The notes: a model not told the origin generated them from the letters alone. A stretch of DNA of 64,000 nucleotides from Molossus alvarezi (GCA_037176705.1 CM073889.1:106471890-106535889); one strand, 5' to 3'. Shown: positions 44,406-56,509, counted from the stretch's first letter. Numbers and translations are program-made.

Positions 44406-45745
44406 CTTGGTGTGGACATGCACTGAATTCTCCATACTGAATTCACACACTCAATCAAATAGCCACGCTAATAAATGCAAAATTGCTACTATGCTGAATA
44501 TGAGGAGGTAAAAACGCATTGTATTAAAAAAAAACACTCATAACTAAATTTTAAACAATAAAACGTCGTTGAATAAACGAAAAGAAAAATGCCATGTGGA
44601 TTGTGGGAAATCTTGCCCTACGGAGACTTCAAGAGGTGGAGAGCAATGGAGGGGTGAAGGCAAGCACATGGGTCCCGGGCAATTAGCAGGTGCTGCTGAC
44701 CTCCCTGGAGGAGTGGGGCCCCCCGGCTCCTGCGCTGTGCCTGGTACGATACGCAGCAGGTCAGGAGTAATAAAGAAAAATGGCAGTGTGACTACAAACA
44801 GAGGAAACACATCTTTGGTACATTTCCATCCTGTCAGCAGTTTTCTGTCAGGCTAATGGGATCACATGAATAATTTTGTTTTCTCTAATAGAAACCAAAA
44901 AAATATATAATCTCATCAGGTTGTTTTTATATCATCCTACAAAAAAGCGAATACCAACACGATGAAAAGAAAAGATAAGCAATAGAAATACAAGTACCAG
45001 GGAATATTTGTGGACATGATTATTTTAGATATTCATGTGGCATCTGTGATAAGAATGTTGTTTCTGCCCGCTCCTCTGTCCTTGATGAACTGTGGGTAGT
45101 TATCCGAGAATGGCAGGCATCTTTGTCTTCCTATGTTTTCATACTAAGAAAGGAATGTGTCTCCTTGACTTACATATGTTGCTTTATTTCTTTATTTTGC
45201 TCCGTCGTGTGTTGATGAGTTTCAGTCTGCTCCCATGACGTGGACAGTTTGTAGTCAGCTTCTCAGGGGACAACACGAAGGGACCCAGCAGCCCTAAAAA
45301 CATATCCATTCAGACTCTGAACATTGCCATTTCAAATGATTGCAGCAAAGGCCCCTCCTCACTTCCAGAATTGTTTGAGGAATTTTATTTGGCTTTTGCC
45401 CGAGTTCTCAGACAAGTTGTTCATAAGCTGGGTTGAAATCCAAAACGGACTCCACCATAATCCACATACTTACAGCGAATGCACACAATGAGCATTTAGT
45501 AAACACTGGTGGAAATTAAATCAGTTGAATTGAACTGAACTGAACTGAAAAATTAAAGACTTGCGTGGTTCAGCAAATGAGAACATTGTGTGAAAGCGGA
45601 CCATCCGGTCGCTTGCCCGACAGTGGCTTCCACGCGGTGTAGGTGCAGAGGGAACCACAGCTCAGCCAGGCATGGAGTCAAGCCCTTGAAAGCAGGTTAT
45701 TTTTGTTGCATAAAGTCATTGTGAGTTTCCTGTCTTTGTAACTCA
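44406..45745. other. Unassigned sequence
   Basis: No gene seen. A possible L2/MIR end (ATGAGCATTTAGTAAACACT) lies at about 45490. A short GAACT tandem run sits at 45530-45550. Confidence 0.4.
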
Positions 45746-45749
45746 AAAA

Positions 45750-46271
45750 ATATGGGCCTTCATGAACCAAGGAGGAAGGGATGAATTATTGAACAATGGT
45801 GTTGGGAAAATTGGCTCGCTATCTGGAAAAGAAAAAATCCTCAAGTTAGATTTTCACCTCAGACCACACAACAAAATGAATTCCAGCTGATGTTAAAAAG
45901 AGAAATGTGAAGAGCAAAGCCATCAAAAACTGAAGGAGCATCTGTGGATCAGGATTGGTGGAAGGAAGGGGGGGAGGAACAAAGGAGCCCAGACTTTTAC
46001 GGTCTTCTTCTCCTTTGTCTTTTCAAAATAAGTAACAACCACACATCATTTTCAGAATGAGCAGAAAATGCAGGTGAATATTTTATTGATCCTCGGGGTG
46101 ATGAAGGACTTTCAAAACCTAAAAGCGACTGAAAAAACACCAAAGGGAAATCAATGAATTTGGCACAACTTCTGTATGTCAATAAAAGCATCAAAATGTA
46201 AAAGATGCATGAAAAATTGGAGAAACATCTGAAATAAATATGTTAATAGAGTCAATGTATAAAGAATAATT
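45750..46271 (+). mobile_element. Older L1 LINE ORF2 fragment
   Basis: AATGGTGTTGGGAAAATTGG, CTCGCTATCTGGAAAAGAAA, ATTTTCACCTCAGACCACAC and AATGAATTCCAGCTGATGTT, then AACACCAAAGGGAAATCAAT and AGTCAATGTATAAAGAATAA, follow L1 ORF2 in sense order. It ends at the target site of the twin-primed L1 insertion. Confidence 0.75.
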
Positions 46272-46952
46272 ACAACTTGTTCATTACATTCCACATATGA
46301 GTGAAATCATATGATACTTGTCTTTCTCTGACTGGCTTGTTTCACTGAGCATAATGTGCTCCAGGTCCATCCGTGCTGTTGCAAAGGGTAAAATTCTCTT
46401 CCTTTTTATGGCCGAGCAGTATTCCACTGTGTGAATGTACCGCAGCTGTTTTATCCACTCATCTACTGATGGGCCCGTGGGCTGCTTCCAAATCCTGGCT
46501 ATTGTAAATAATGCTGCAATGAACATAGAGGTGCATATATTCTTTCGAATTAGTGTTCCAGGTTTCTTTAAATAAATTCCCAGAAGTGGAATCATTGGGT
46601 CATAAGGCAGTTCCATTGTTAACTTTTTGAGGTAACTCCATAGTGTTTTCCACAGTGGCGGCACCAGTCTGCATTCCCACCAGCAGTGCACAAGGGTTCC
46701 CTTTGCTCCTACCAAGCAAAATAGAGACAGACTCAGAGAGAGCGGGCAGACCGCTCTGGGAGGTGGTGTTTGCTGTGTGTGTGTGTGGGGGGGGGGGCAG
46801 GTGGAGTGATTGAGCAAGAAAGAAAAAAAGAGAGAGAGAACTCACGGACATGGACAACAGTGTGGTGATTTTGGGGGAGGGTGGAAGTGGAGGAGGATAG
46901 AGAGAGGATAAAGGGTGATGAAAACTATAAAATAAAACAACTTTTTAAAAAC
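46272..46952 (+). mobile_element. Twin-primed (5'-inverted) truncated L1 insertion
   Basis: The left part 46272-46710 is L1 ORF2 C-terminal sequence in inverted (minus) orientation. The right part 46711-46952 is the directly following L1 sequence in plus orientation (AAGCAAAATAGAGACAGACT ... TGTGGTGATTTTGGGGGAGG ... AAAATAAAAC). The inverted part ends in L1 at GGAATGTAATGAACAAG, next to where the right part starts. Flanks AGAATAATT at 46263-46271 and 46953-46961 form a 9-bp perfect target-site duplication. This is the expected product of twin priming. The poly(A) end is short and decayed. Confidence 0.8.
46284..46709 (-). pseudogene. L1 ORF2 protein C-terminal remnant, inverted
   Basis: About 140 codons read openly on the minus strand and match the C-terminal end of L1 ORF2p, the retrotransposon's endonuclease/reverse transcriptase. 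Ordered motifs are [65 protein letters not shown] and KYHMISLICGM, ending in TAA at 46284-46286. ORF2p is normally about 1,275 residues, so the endonuclease and reverse transcriptase domains are absent and this piece cannot work. It lies in the inverted half of the twin-primed L1. The minus frame continues upstream through unrelated L1 3' sequence up to 46817, and that extension is not ORF2. Confidence 0.92.
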
Positions 46953-47410
46953 AGAATAATTTCTTCCTAAAAGAAGAAAACACAGCTTAATATAAAAAAA
47001 AAAAAAACATGCACCCTAAATTAGACAATGTATATAGATGGTGCATAGAATATAATAATAAACTCATAAAGTAAAATATAAACACACAATTGTTGTACCA
47101 GGATGTCCATCATAGTTTTATTTGTAATATCAAAAACAATTAGGGCTGATCTCAATTTGTAACAAAAAGTGTTACGTGAACTATTGTTTGAAGAATTATA
47201 TAGTGGTGTGGGATATTCTAATTTGTAAGTACAAAAAGTGCTATAAAACCAAATACAAAACATTTAATTTTGCAAAACATCTTTGTGTATTTATGTGTAC
47301 ATGCATGCAAGAAAATGTTTAGAAGGAAATATATTAAAAAGATGCTTATCTCTTGATTGTGAAATTATTTTAACAATCATTTTAATTGTTTTTCATACTG
47401 GTCTTCTTTA
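46953..47410 (+). mobile_element. Old L1M-like sequence right of the twin-primed L1
   Basis: Words such as CAGGATGTCCATCATAGTTT, TATTTGTAATATCAAAAACA and later ATGTTTAGAAGGAAATATAT with ATGCTTATCTCTTGATTGTG resemble the 3' end of old L1M elements. It may be the continuation of the older L1 at 45750-46271. Confidence 0.45.
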
Positions 47411-48405
47411 CAGAGCATGCATTATTTTATAATCAGAGAAAATAACAGCGGCATTTATTTAGGCTTGGGTCTCCTTTCCTTTCAAAACATTCCACATATT
47501 AAGTTAAATATTTTCAACCAGATAAAATACTGTGGAAACTTGGAACGAAAGACATGGAGCATTATTTCTGAGCATCTAACTTTCCTGGATTTCTGGTTTC
47601 ACACTGAGCACAAGGACTGAACTGAGTTAGTGTGAACCTGGCCCGTTTAATATCTATGCCTGCACTCCTTCCCCAGTGTTGTCTCCTCTCCTCCGGGGAT
47701 CCTTCTTTTATTTTACTTTTCCAAAGTGCTGGTTAATATGGGACACCTTGAGAGTGAAACTTGCACTTTTCGAAATAAACCATGTCTTTTCTCACATCCC
47801 TCGGAAATTTCTAAATGGAATAAGCGGAACAAATAGCTGAAAGGTCGGCCTTTGGGGAGAAGGTCTGTTAAGGTTTCCTCTTCGTGCTGTAAAGTTAGGT
47901 GCACATGATCAATTTCTTCTCGTCGTTTGGCCAAGTTCTTGGCCACTCACTGAGTACTTCCTGCTCCGGGTGTGAAGCATCTAGATTATTCCTGAATAAA
48001 CACAAGTCACCTCAGGCCTTCAGCCACTTAACATCTTTCTGAAACAGGGTTTCTCCTCTTGTCTTCCTGCTCCCTCGGTACCATACCTGGCTTCGGGTAT
48101 GGGTTTTTTCCATTTCTTTGTTTTAGGGGGAGGGAATTTGGGGAGATTATTTTTTATGTAGAGAAGAAATCTGGCTAGGAGGGGGTAAATAAAGGAGCTG
48201 CCTTGAAAACACCAAACTAATGGAAGACACTTTTCAGTCCTGTACTCCACGGTGGTTTAAAAACTACAACAAAAACCAGCAGTCAGCCATTTAATCTGGG
48301 CGGGGTCCACCGCTGAATAAATGATCTCCCTTTGTGGTGCTTAAAATTTGATTATTACAGAATGGTTGTTGCAGTAAATCATTGCCCTTTCCAGACAGCC
48401 TCCTT
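47411..48405. other. Unassigned sequence
   Basis: Nothing nameable and no gene supported. Confidence 0.4.
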
Positions 48406-48417
48406 GAAAATGTAAAT

Positions 48418-48670
48418 ACCGCCCTGACTGGTTTGGCTCAGGGGTTAGAGTATCGGCCTGCAGATAGAAGGGTGGTGGGTTCGATTCCCAGGCAGAGGTA
48501 TGGACCTGGGTTGCAGGTTTGATCTCCAGCCCCAGGGCTGTGCAGGAGGCAACCAACTGATTTCTCTCTCATATCAATGTTTCTCCCTCTCTCCCTCCCT
48601 CCTCTCCACTCCATCTAAGAATCAATGGGAAAATATCCCCAGTTGAGGATTAACAAAAGAAAAAAGAAAA
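48418..48670 (+). mobile_element. Ves SINE, long form (type 1)
   Basis: CGCCCTGACTGGTTTGGCTC head with A box TGGCTCAGGGG and B box GGTTCGATTCC, CT-rich body, then AGAATCAATGGGAAAATATC, CCCAGTTGAGGATT and an A-rich tail. The target-site duplication is perfect: GAAAATGTAAAT at 48406-48417 and 48671-48682 (12/12). Confidence 0.97.
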
Positions 48671-48820
48671 GAAAATGTAAATGCTCCTGAAAATGGACTA
48701 AAATAATGACTTATTTTAAAATAAACTCCCTTCCTCCTCATATAAGATGGCTTTTCCTCTGGAATTTCATGTGTTATCAGTGAACCGCTGTGGCCCAGAA
48801 GCTAAACGTTCGGTGAGAGG

Positions 48821-48853
48821 TGTATGTGTGTGTGTGTGTGTGGGGGGGGGGGG
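48821..48853. repeat. (TG)n followed by poly(G)
   Basis: TG run at 48821-48841 continuing into about twelve G. Confidence 0.93.
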
Positions 48854-50930
48854 ACCAAGCAGACACCTTGTAGGTTTTGTAACACTATGTGCTGAGCCCA
48901 CACACGTCCTGGCGGTATGCCCAGCACAGACCCCCCAGGTCAGGGCTGTCAGAGGAGGGAAGGGACCAGCCAGTGAGGGGCCGCTGCAGGAGGGCGGGCG
49001 TAGCTCTTGCCGCCCCTGTACCATGAGTACCCAGGGCTACGTTGGTGGAGGTTGGGCATCAATAGAGCCGCCAGATGTTGGCCTCTGGGTCAGCATCTTT
49101 ATCAGAACAGGAAGGAGATGACAATGAGACCACTAATGAAAAAGTCACACCATGACAGCCCTGGCCCTGGCCCACCTTGAACAATAAAATGTGGATCGCA
49201 GAAAACGACCCAATGACAGGAAACAAGACCCGGGTGTTTTTGGTAAACAGTGGCAGTTTTCCCATCTGAGGTCTCGATGAACGCTCTCAGCAAATCTAAA
49301 GAAAGGGATAAGGTTTCCTTGTCAGGAGGGCTGACCACACGCTCATGTAATGACGTTCATCCATCTCTGACATCCACACCCCAGCCTGGGGCAGAACCGC
49401 ATATACCTTGTCCTGGGACAGGTAATGAAACATAATGGCAGCCTGTCCCCGCTGCATTCCCCTGCTTCACAGTGGTGTTAATAAAGATGCATGGCTTCTG
49501 GGCTGTCTGTCTGCGTCCCCACAGCGAACGGGACATGGTGTTTTCCTCTCCGGTGCTCCCAGCCTAGAAGAAGCTGTCCTGAGAAAGATGGGCCAACCTT
49601 GAGCTGACTGCTGACTGCTTTCCCGGAGCTGCACTTCAACTCTGACAGTGCTCCCAGATCGCTCGCTTCCACACAACATCTTTGTTTATTTTAAAAGGAC
49701 AAAGAACTATAGTAGTCTTGCTAGCAGTCCCATAGAATCAAGCCTTGTTCACAGAGAGGGCTTGGGTTCCAGGGCGTGTGACTTAACTCTGGGCTGTTTA
49801 TTTTCTATTCAATCCTGGAGACTCCAGAGGGTGGGTCAGAGAATTGAAAGCAGGGTTTGAAAAGGACTTGGACGAGTTTTGCTTTGGAAAGCCACGCAAA
49901 AATCAGAGGCTGTTATCTACTTTACAATATTATTATTTTGAGCATTTATGAGGACTGGTATTTGAATGTCATCATTCGCTCAGGCTTTCGTGCGCTAACA
50001 ATTTGGCATTGATGTTTTGGGGGACTTTTAAACTAAACAACGGTACTAACACCTAATATTGCCAAAGCAAATAACATAGATATATAGGCCTTCTGTTCCT
50101 CTGCTCTGCGGCAGTGGAGTCTAATCAACTGAATTCCTACTAAGAACCTCAAGCAGGGCAACTCAGAAGATACAACTGACTCTCAGTAGTTTCTCCCTAT
50201 CCCCCGCCCTGCTGTGGAAGCGGCATTTTATGAGGATAATTTTTATGGGAATAATTTTTAAGCCAAAATATTTTACTCACATGTGGTGCTGGAAGGGGAC
50301 CCAGACTCGGTGCTTGTTTGGCTGTGACAACAATACCACTGTGCAGAAAATGACAGAAAAAGAGTAAGTAAAGCGGGACACAGGGGACCTCCAGGACCTG
50401 CAGGGATGAGCAGAGGATGCTGGTTAGAGCGCAGTCTGCACAGAGAGGAAAAAGATGTCTCCATCTACAAACTGCATTGGCCAGTGTCCCATGTATAGCA
50501 ACAGAGGGATGCTGATAGGTAGAGCTTTTGCAGCTTTCCTTGTAGGGGAAGAACTATTTAGAACTCTCCAAAGTCACCAAAGGCAGGGGACCTGCTTCGG
50601 ATGAGCAGGGCGACACCTGCTCTGCAGGCGGAGGTGGCACGCTGTTCCTCGGAGCTGTACAGTCGCAAAACACGGGCGTGAAAGAGACCGTAGGTTCTGC
50701 CTGGGGTGGAGCCACAAAGCCAAGGCCCGATGGTTGCTCAAGGACCTTGAATGAGCCTCATTCCTTTGCAACACGAGCCCTCCGTTTGGTCCATTGAGAG
50801 CAAACCTCCTTGATTTAAGAAATGTTTTATAATCTTTAAAGATTTTCTTATTTTGGTCAGGACTTTTGGGGCCATTCATAACACTTACACACCCTTGTTA
50901 GTGCCTTGGTGTTACAGAATATCCATGGGA

Positions 50931-50957
50931 GTGTGTGTGTGTGTGTGTGTGTGTGTA
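50931..50957. repeat. (GT)n microsatellite
   Basis: Uninterrupted GT run of about 27 bases. Confidence 0.96.
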
Positions 50958-51199
50958 CACCCACGTATACATTTATGAGCCTCTAATTTATTACAGAGAG
51001 TGTATAACAAGAGTGTGGAAACCTCAGTCATATGTCAATGTCCTGCCCACTTTATTCCTGCTTCTTACAACCCACCACTCTGCAGCTACTCAAAGGAAGA
51101 ATAAAGTTCCCTGTGAGGAGCCAATGTGAGATTTATAGTGAGAATTTGTTTCTGAATTACAACTGGTAAGAGAAAGGCATTGTTCACGTCCAATGATAC

Positions 51200-51365
51200 A
51201 GTGACTTTATCCTCTGTGCCTCGGTTTCCTTGTCTACGAAGGAAGGATAACATAGCACCAAGCCCACCTCACAGAGTTGTTCTAGGGTCAAATGAGATAA
51301 TACATGTGACAGACTGGGGATGGTGTCTGACACGTACCAACTACTTGGCACGTTATTAGTGTACA
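51200..51365 (+). mobile_element. MIR SINE
   Basis: TATCCTCTGTGCCTCGGTTT, CCTTGTCTACGAAGGAAGGA, CACCTCACAGAGTTGTTCTA, GGGTCAAATGAGATAATACA and TACTTGGCACGTTATTAGTG match the MIR core and 3' part in order. Confidence 0.82.
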
Positions 51366-52734
51366 ATGCCATAAATTATACAAGAGATGCATTGCCAATG
51401 AATCCGGTAAGAATTCACATCAAATTAAGAAGCATGCATTATCCACTATTTGGAATCACTACTGTAGAAAATACAAGTTCATTAGAGGACCTCAGTGGAT
51501 ACTTCATTGCGTGGTTATCTGAGTGGACCACAGAAAGTCACGGTCAGCCTATTATTCTGCTTTCACTAGGCTAGAAGTAGGAAAATCTAGGCAGGAAGAA
51601 TGCAATCATTCAAATTGGGACCTGTCCAGACATGAGGTTAAAGACATCTATTTATAAATTGTGACTTCAGTAGTTAAGGTACACACATAAGCTCATGCAT
51701 GCTAAAATGACATTTTGTTAATAGACTATCCTGGCAGTTTGGGGTGTTCTTTTAAGCTTTTTAGCAGCAACAAGCTGCTTCCTAGTCAGGAATCTTAAAA
51801 TAACGATGTCATTACATAAACATTCTACATCCACTTTATGCCAACCCATGTTCTGTTTCTTTTGGAAGAGAATGAAATGAGATGAATAGCCCTGACCCAA
51901 GAGCCTGTATTATAGAATGCTAATGTTCTTTAAGATGGTGGATGTTCTCAAAATTGTGAAAAAGGTCCAGTGTTGAAGGTATGGCTGACCTTTGCAAGCT
52001 TATTTTATTACAAAAGTTCTTTGGTTTTACAAGCTGACATGCCAGAGTCAACATAAATAAGGTGCTAGGGGAATATTGCCACATAGGTAAGAGCATAAAC
52101 GTATGTCGCTTTCTCAGCATGGCCAACGGGGCCCTGGGGAGGGGACTGGGGACTTCGAGATGCTCCGCACAGCTAAACAAATAGCGAGTGTGGCCTGGCC
52201 AGCAAATCAAAGAACTCTAGATTTATTATCTAAATCTATTAAACTGCCTTAGGAGCAAGGCGGACAAAGTGACACTCCAAATGGGCAGACACCGGCCCTA
52301 GGCAACTTCAGTCTCTGGGCACAGCTCCTACATTAGTGAAACTCAGGTAGCAGTGAGCCAGGTCAGACTGATGTTCGGGTCCAAGTCAAATGGGGCCCGG
52401 AGGGAGAAATCAGACTTCTCGGTGAATAAGAGGAGGCCCTGTAGTGGGGAGCCAGCACCGAAAGAGACAGGGAAAGAGGGAAATGCCTAGGGATGGATTA
52501 GGCAGTCAGCACGGAAGAAACTTGGTAGCACATGATTTATAGTCAGCTTGAGGTACCAGAGAAGAGGGGCAGAGGCCAATGTGTAAATCTGATACCTAGG
52601 TATGACTCAGTGACAAAGAGCACGTCGGGAGACTATGAATTGGAAAGGAAACCCACGGGTGACTAACAGAAGCTGAGCCACTGGATTAAACCCGCCAGAA
52701 ATGAGAGGTGTATTGGTGCAAACAAACTTGCTTA
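51366..52734. other. Unassigned sequence
   Basis: No repeat or exon recognised. Open frames are short and without domains. Confidence 0.4.
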
Positions 52735-53228
52735 GTAGTTTTAATAATGAGTCCCCAAAGATGGTGCCCAGTGAGCCATTGCTTTACCACATTGACACTG
52801 GGTTGGCCCTGTGACTCACTTTGACCCATAGGGTTTGTCCCAGGTGACACTGAGTACCTTTGAAGCAGGGCCTTAAGAGATTTGCAGCTTTTACTTTTGC
52901 CTTTTTGGAATGCTCCCTCCTGGAACTCAGATGCCACGTTGTGAGAAGTCCAAGTCTCCTGGAGAGGCCACATAAAAGAACAGAATCCCTCTGATCAACA
53001 GCCCCAGCCGGGTCCCCAGCAAAGCCAGCACCAACTGCCAGCCAGCTAAGGAAAACATCTTGCATGTCCAGCCCCCAGTTTAGCCCCCACCCACATCACA
53101 TGGAGCAGAAGGACCACACAGCTGAGCCCAGTCAACTCACAGAATCACGAGAGATAATGAAATGATTGTTGTCGTAAGCCACTTAGTTTGGGGACAGTTG
53201 TTACTCAGCAATAGAAACCTGAATCTGT
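52735..53228 (+). mobile_element. MLT1-type MaLR solo LTR
   Basis: Ordered words include AGCAGGGCCTTAAGAGATTT, GCAGCTTTTACTTTTGCCTT, TTGGAATGCTCCCTCCTGGA, AGAATCACGAGAGATAATGA, TTGTCGTAAGCCACTTAGTT and TTACTCAGCAATAGAAACCT. These are characteristic of MLT1 LTRs (…TTGTTTTAAGCCACTAAGTTTTGGGG…TTACGCAGCAATAGATAACT). No internal sequence flanks it. The 5' border is approximate. Confidence 0.85.
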
Positions 53229-54103
53229 GAAGGTTTGGGGGGACTAGGCAGCAATTGCATCAGATGACCCATGAATGGTTTCATGACATACCCAGTGGAG
53301 AAAATATCTCAAACTGTCTCTGTTCACTCCCTATAGCTCTAACAGAGGCAGCGGGGAGTTTCCATCCACAGCCCCTGCCTCTCCTCCAGATGCCCCAGGC
53401 CTCAAGCTTTGCTCCATGGGGTTTGGGGTTTGCAGATATCCTGAGCATTATCAAAGGACGTTTCCCCATGGGGGTGTGGCTGGGCTGCGTCTCGTCTCTG
53501 ATATGGGGTCATGACTGCTGCAAGACCAACAAGGGAAGGGCGGACAGATGTTGATAGGACAAGAAAGCCCATAGACATTTCAAGAAAGTTCTATCTACTT
53601 GTGCTCGAGAAAAATGAGTCCTGCACGGAGGGAGCAGGGGGTAAGTTGAGGTCTGAGAGTCTAGATACAGGCAATGCAGGAGGGAGCCCCTCGCACAGGT
53701 GGTGACAGTGGTGGCTGAAGAAGGGGGAGGAGGAGATTCAGGCTTCATCGGGGGTGGCAATAGATGGCAATGCCATGCTCAGAAGTAAGAAACAAACTTG
53801 TAAGGCAGAAAGTAACTTGGGAATGCTGGAGACAAAGCCAGCTTGCATTGGGACAAATGAATGTCATTTAGGGAAGTGGAGGTTTGAACCACTAGTTCCA
53901 AAGTGAGACCGTGACGGGAAGGTGAGAGGTGGCGTAGGACATACTGCACACAGAGACGTGTGCTCTGGTACTCACCACCCTGTCCCCCTGTTCCAGCCCC
54001 GACAGCTGGGGAGGCCCAGCAAGAGCCAGGAGATCCTTCATTAACCTCAAGTGATGGCCCAATCCTCTGTTCTAATTAACGGAAGCAGGTTATCCTCACT
54101 CCC

Positions 54104-54105
<2 letters not shown>
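53229..54105. other. Unassigned sequence
   Basis: GC-richer at 53330-53500. The frame at 53255-53554 has no recognisable domain. No gene supported. Confidence 0.4.

Positions 54106-54156
<51 letters not shown>
54106..54156. repeat. (AC)n microsatellite
   Basis: Uninterrupted AC run of about 51 bases, the longest dinucleotide array in the window. Confidence 0.98.
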
Positions 54157-54157
<1 letters not shown>

Positions 54158-54764
54158 TCTCCCTCTCTCTTTTAGGCTCAATAGACATTTCCTACTGCTG
54201 CAATTTTTCTTTTTCTGCCTCCAGCAGAAAAAAGAAGAAACTGATCACCACTCTCCATATAATTTCCCTCCTTGGAAATCAAAGTTAATTAACATTTACT
54301 GAACCTTTTCTGGACACATGGCACAGTGCCAAGCTCCTGAAGGAAAATGAGAATGGATGTGTAGGTGTCGTACTAAAAACACATCTGAGGAGCAGAAGCC
54401 AGCACGTGTAACAGGTTAGAGCCAAGTTAAGCGCTTTTTCTTCCCATGGCTGCAAGACTGCCCTTCAGTAGACAGACACACTCATAGCAGGAAGCATTTG
54501 CCTGCACACCTACATGGTATTTAAGTTGCTTAAAATCACGTCATAAGCTCAAATACTGAGCTATCTCAAATTACCTTCCCATAAGTAATAAAATAATGTG
54601 AGCAGTATAATGTTTAAAAATCTTTCTAACCAACATCTACAAGCCCCATCTAGTCCTATGCAGGCCACAGCACTTGGTGATGCTGCATCTGCTGGTTCGC
54701 TCTAAGCTGCTGCTTGGATCAGCCCTTTCCCCACATATTTATTGGCTCCCCTTTGCTATGACGC
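54157..54764. other. Unassigned sequence with a short L2-like piece
   Basis: 54290-54345 (AACATTTACTGAACCTTTTC, then ACATGGCACAGTGCCAAGCT) resembles antisense L2/MIR. The rest is unassigned. Confidence 0.4.
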
Positions 54765-54935
54765 TGGTTCTCAGCCCAGCCTGCCATTAGCATGATTGTG
54801 TGTTTAAAAAATACAGAAGCCTGGGGTGCCCACCCTCAGAATTTATGGAAGTTGAGCCCAATTAATGCTATATTTGCTGATCTCCCAACAAGAGTCTGAC
54901 ATGCAACCCATGGGAATATTCTAAATCTCCAGGCC
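54765..54935 (+). mobile_element. MER5-like hAT-Charlie remnant
   Basis: CTGGTTCTCAGCCCAGCCTG, then ATTAGCATGATTGTGTG, AAAAAATACAGAAGCCTGGG and CAGAATTTATGGAAGTTGAG recall MER5A (TGGTTCTCAAACTTGGC...TTAGAATCACCTGG...AAAAAATCCCGATGCCTGGGCC). It is strongly diverged. Confidence 0.5.
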
Positions 54936-54949
54936 TATCAATCAAACTT

Positions 54950-55056
54950 ACTCCCATTCACTTCCCCAAATCTACCTCCAACCACTCCCATCTACTTTCC
55001 CAAATCTACCTCCAACCACTTCCATCCATTTTCCTAAATCTGCCTCCAACCACTCC
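54950..55056. repeat. 34-bp tandem repeat, about 3 copies
   Basis: Units containing CCAAATCTACCTCCAACCAC recur with a period of 34 (AAATCT at 54968, 55002, 55036). The third copy has CTAAATCTGCC. Copies differ by a few bases. It is a small minisatellite in unassigned sequence. Confidence 0.92.
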
Positions 55057-56146
55057 CTATAAACACTAGGCACTGAGACATGACCTGAGGGTTCCTACAC
55101 CCCCGGTACACTGCCCCCCTGGGCCATACTCCTCCCTTCTCCCCCACTTCCCACATAGCACTTTGCTTCAAGGTGTATCTGAAACCAAACAGGAAGTGAA
55201 CCCATTTCTCAGCATGTACATCCCAGGGCCAGGCTACCTCAGCATTTCGGTTTACTTGTAAAGAAAGTATATGACCAGAGTACTTGTTCGAAGGGATCAT
55301 TATGATGGAGAAGACCCACAGCTCTCCAGCCCGTCACTGTCAAGGTTTCGGTGGGGATCACCTTCCCTGCACACAGTGGATAGAGTTCAAAGACATCCAA
55401 TGCACAGTAAATCCTGAAATCTAAGGTTCTTTCTCATAGTTTTAAGACTTATCTATCTTGCATTCAAACTCATGCCCACTGAAAGCATGTTTAAGGCCCT
55501 TTGGACACCCATCTCCTGCTGCCTTCTACGGAACATCTACAATGAATGGCCTGTCCGCCGGGTTCCTCCCGTGTCCCGAGGCTCTGAATAAAGCAGGCCT
55601 AGGCGGCGGAGACACAGCTCAGATCCGAAGGCAGTCAAGCCCCCTCCCTGGCACTCAGGACCCTTTGCTTAATCCTGGAGGGAACAGAGGAAGCACCTGC
55701 TGGAACCAGAATTCTCGGCAGAGGGACCCCTGGGTGGGAGGTGGGTTAGGGCTGATGACCCCTATGGGAAGAGAGAGGTTCTCTGTCTCAGGTTCAAATA
55801 CCAGGCTAATGAAAATCACAGCCACCTCCGCAACGGGCACTGGGGACAGAAATGAGAGGAGAGTTTCTGCAGCGCAGTCCTCCCTGGAGGATTTCTGCCA
55901 CGGAGATGGCCGAGTATCTGAGCCCCTGTCCAATGAGTTTGTCTTTACTTCGTGGTAAAAAACAGAGCGACTTTTTAAATGTCCCCATTCTGTAGGACAT
56001 AGATTAGTCCTCATGCCACGATCATTCCTGAGAACTTCAGTCATGCGAGGTGACAGCTCATGTTCTCAGAGAGCAGGCGGGATTTGGCTCTCCGGGGAGT
56101 TAAGGAACTTGGTTTGGGAAATGTCAGGACAGGCATGCGGGCATCA
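55057..56146. other. Unassigned sequence
   Basis: The open plus frame 55458-55958 and the overlapping minus frames are incompatible with one another and have no domain. No splice-bounded exon was found. Confidence 0.4.
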
Positions 56147-56161
56147 ACAGCTGCAACCTGG

Positions 56162-56406
56162 CCCTGGCCAGTTTGGCTCAGCAGTTAGAGTGTCGGCCTG
56201 TGGTCCAGAGAGACCCGGGTTCGGTTCCCGCTAAGGGCGCGTACCTCGGTTGCAGTTTGTCCCCGGCCCTGGTTGGTCGTGCGGGTGGCAGCCACTCGAT
56301 GTGTCCCTTTCACGTCGATGTTTCTCTCTCCCTCTCTCTCCCTCCCACTCTATCTGAACAAAAAATGGAAAAATGTCCTCAGGTGAAGATAAAACAAACA
56401 AACAAT
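56162..56406 (+). mobile_element. Ves SINE, long form (type 1), young
   Basis: Head GCCCTGGCCAGTTTGGCTCA with A box TGGCTCAGCAG and B box GGTTCGGTTCC, CACTCGATGTGTCCCTTTCA body, CTCAGGTGAAGAT end and AAAC-rich tail. The target-site duplication is ACAGCTGCAACCTGG (56147-56161) and ACAGTTGCAACCTGG (56407-56421), 14/15. It is closely similar to the 21083 and 24602 copies. Confidence 0.97.
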
Positions 56407-56488
56407 ACAGTTGCAACCTGGAAGGCTAAAGGCCAATTAAAGTGCTCTGCAAAGGGCTAGAACTTTATTAAGTATCAGTCCTTCTGTG

Positions 56489-56509
56489 CTCTCTCTCTCT
56501 CTCTCTCTT

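Larger units (their letters stand above)
48683..51195. other. Unassigned sequence, possible LTR within
   Basis: No gene supported. Around 49100-49700 there is an LTR-like succession (AATAAAGATGCATGGCTTCT at 49480, followed by a pyrimidine-rich U5-like part), but I see no borders or duplication, so it is not called. Two TG microsatellites are listed separately. Confidence 0.35.

Noticed and set aside
46600..46857. Open frames across the (TG)n/(G)n tract beside the L1
   Set aside because: They mix simple repeat with reverse-frame L1 sequence. Only the ORF2 C-terminal part is meaningful.
49100..49700. Possible second ERV-like LTR
   Set aside because: Only an AATAAA and a pyrimidine-rich downstream part are visible. 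There are no TG/CA ends, no duplication and no promoter motifs I could place.
55458..55958. 166-codon open frame on the plus strand
   Set aside because: An equally long minus frame overlaps it. There is no domain, no splice context and no codon-use signature to separate them.
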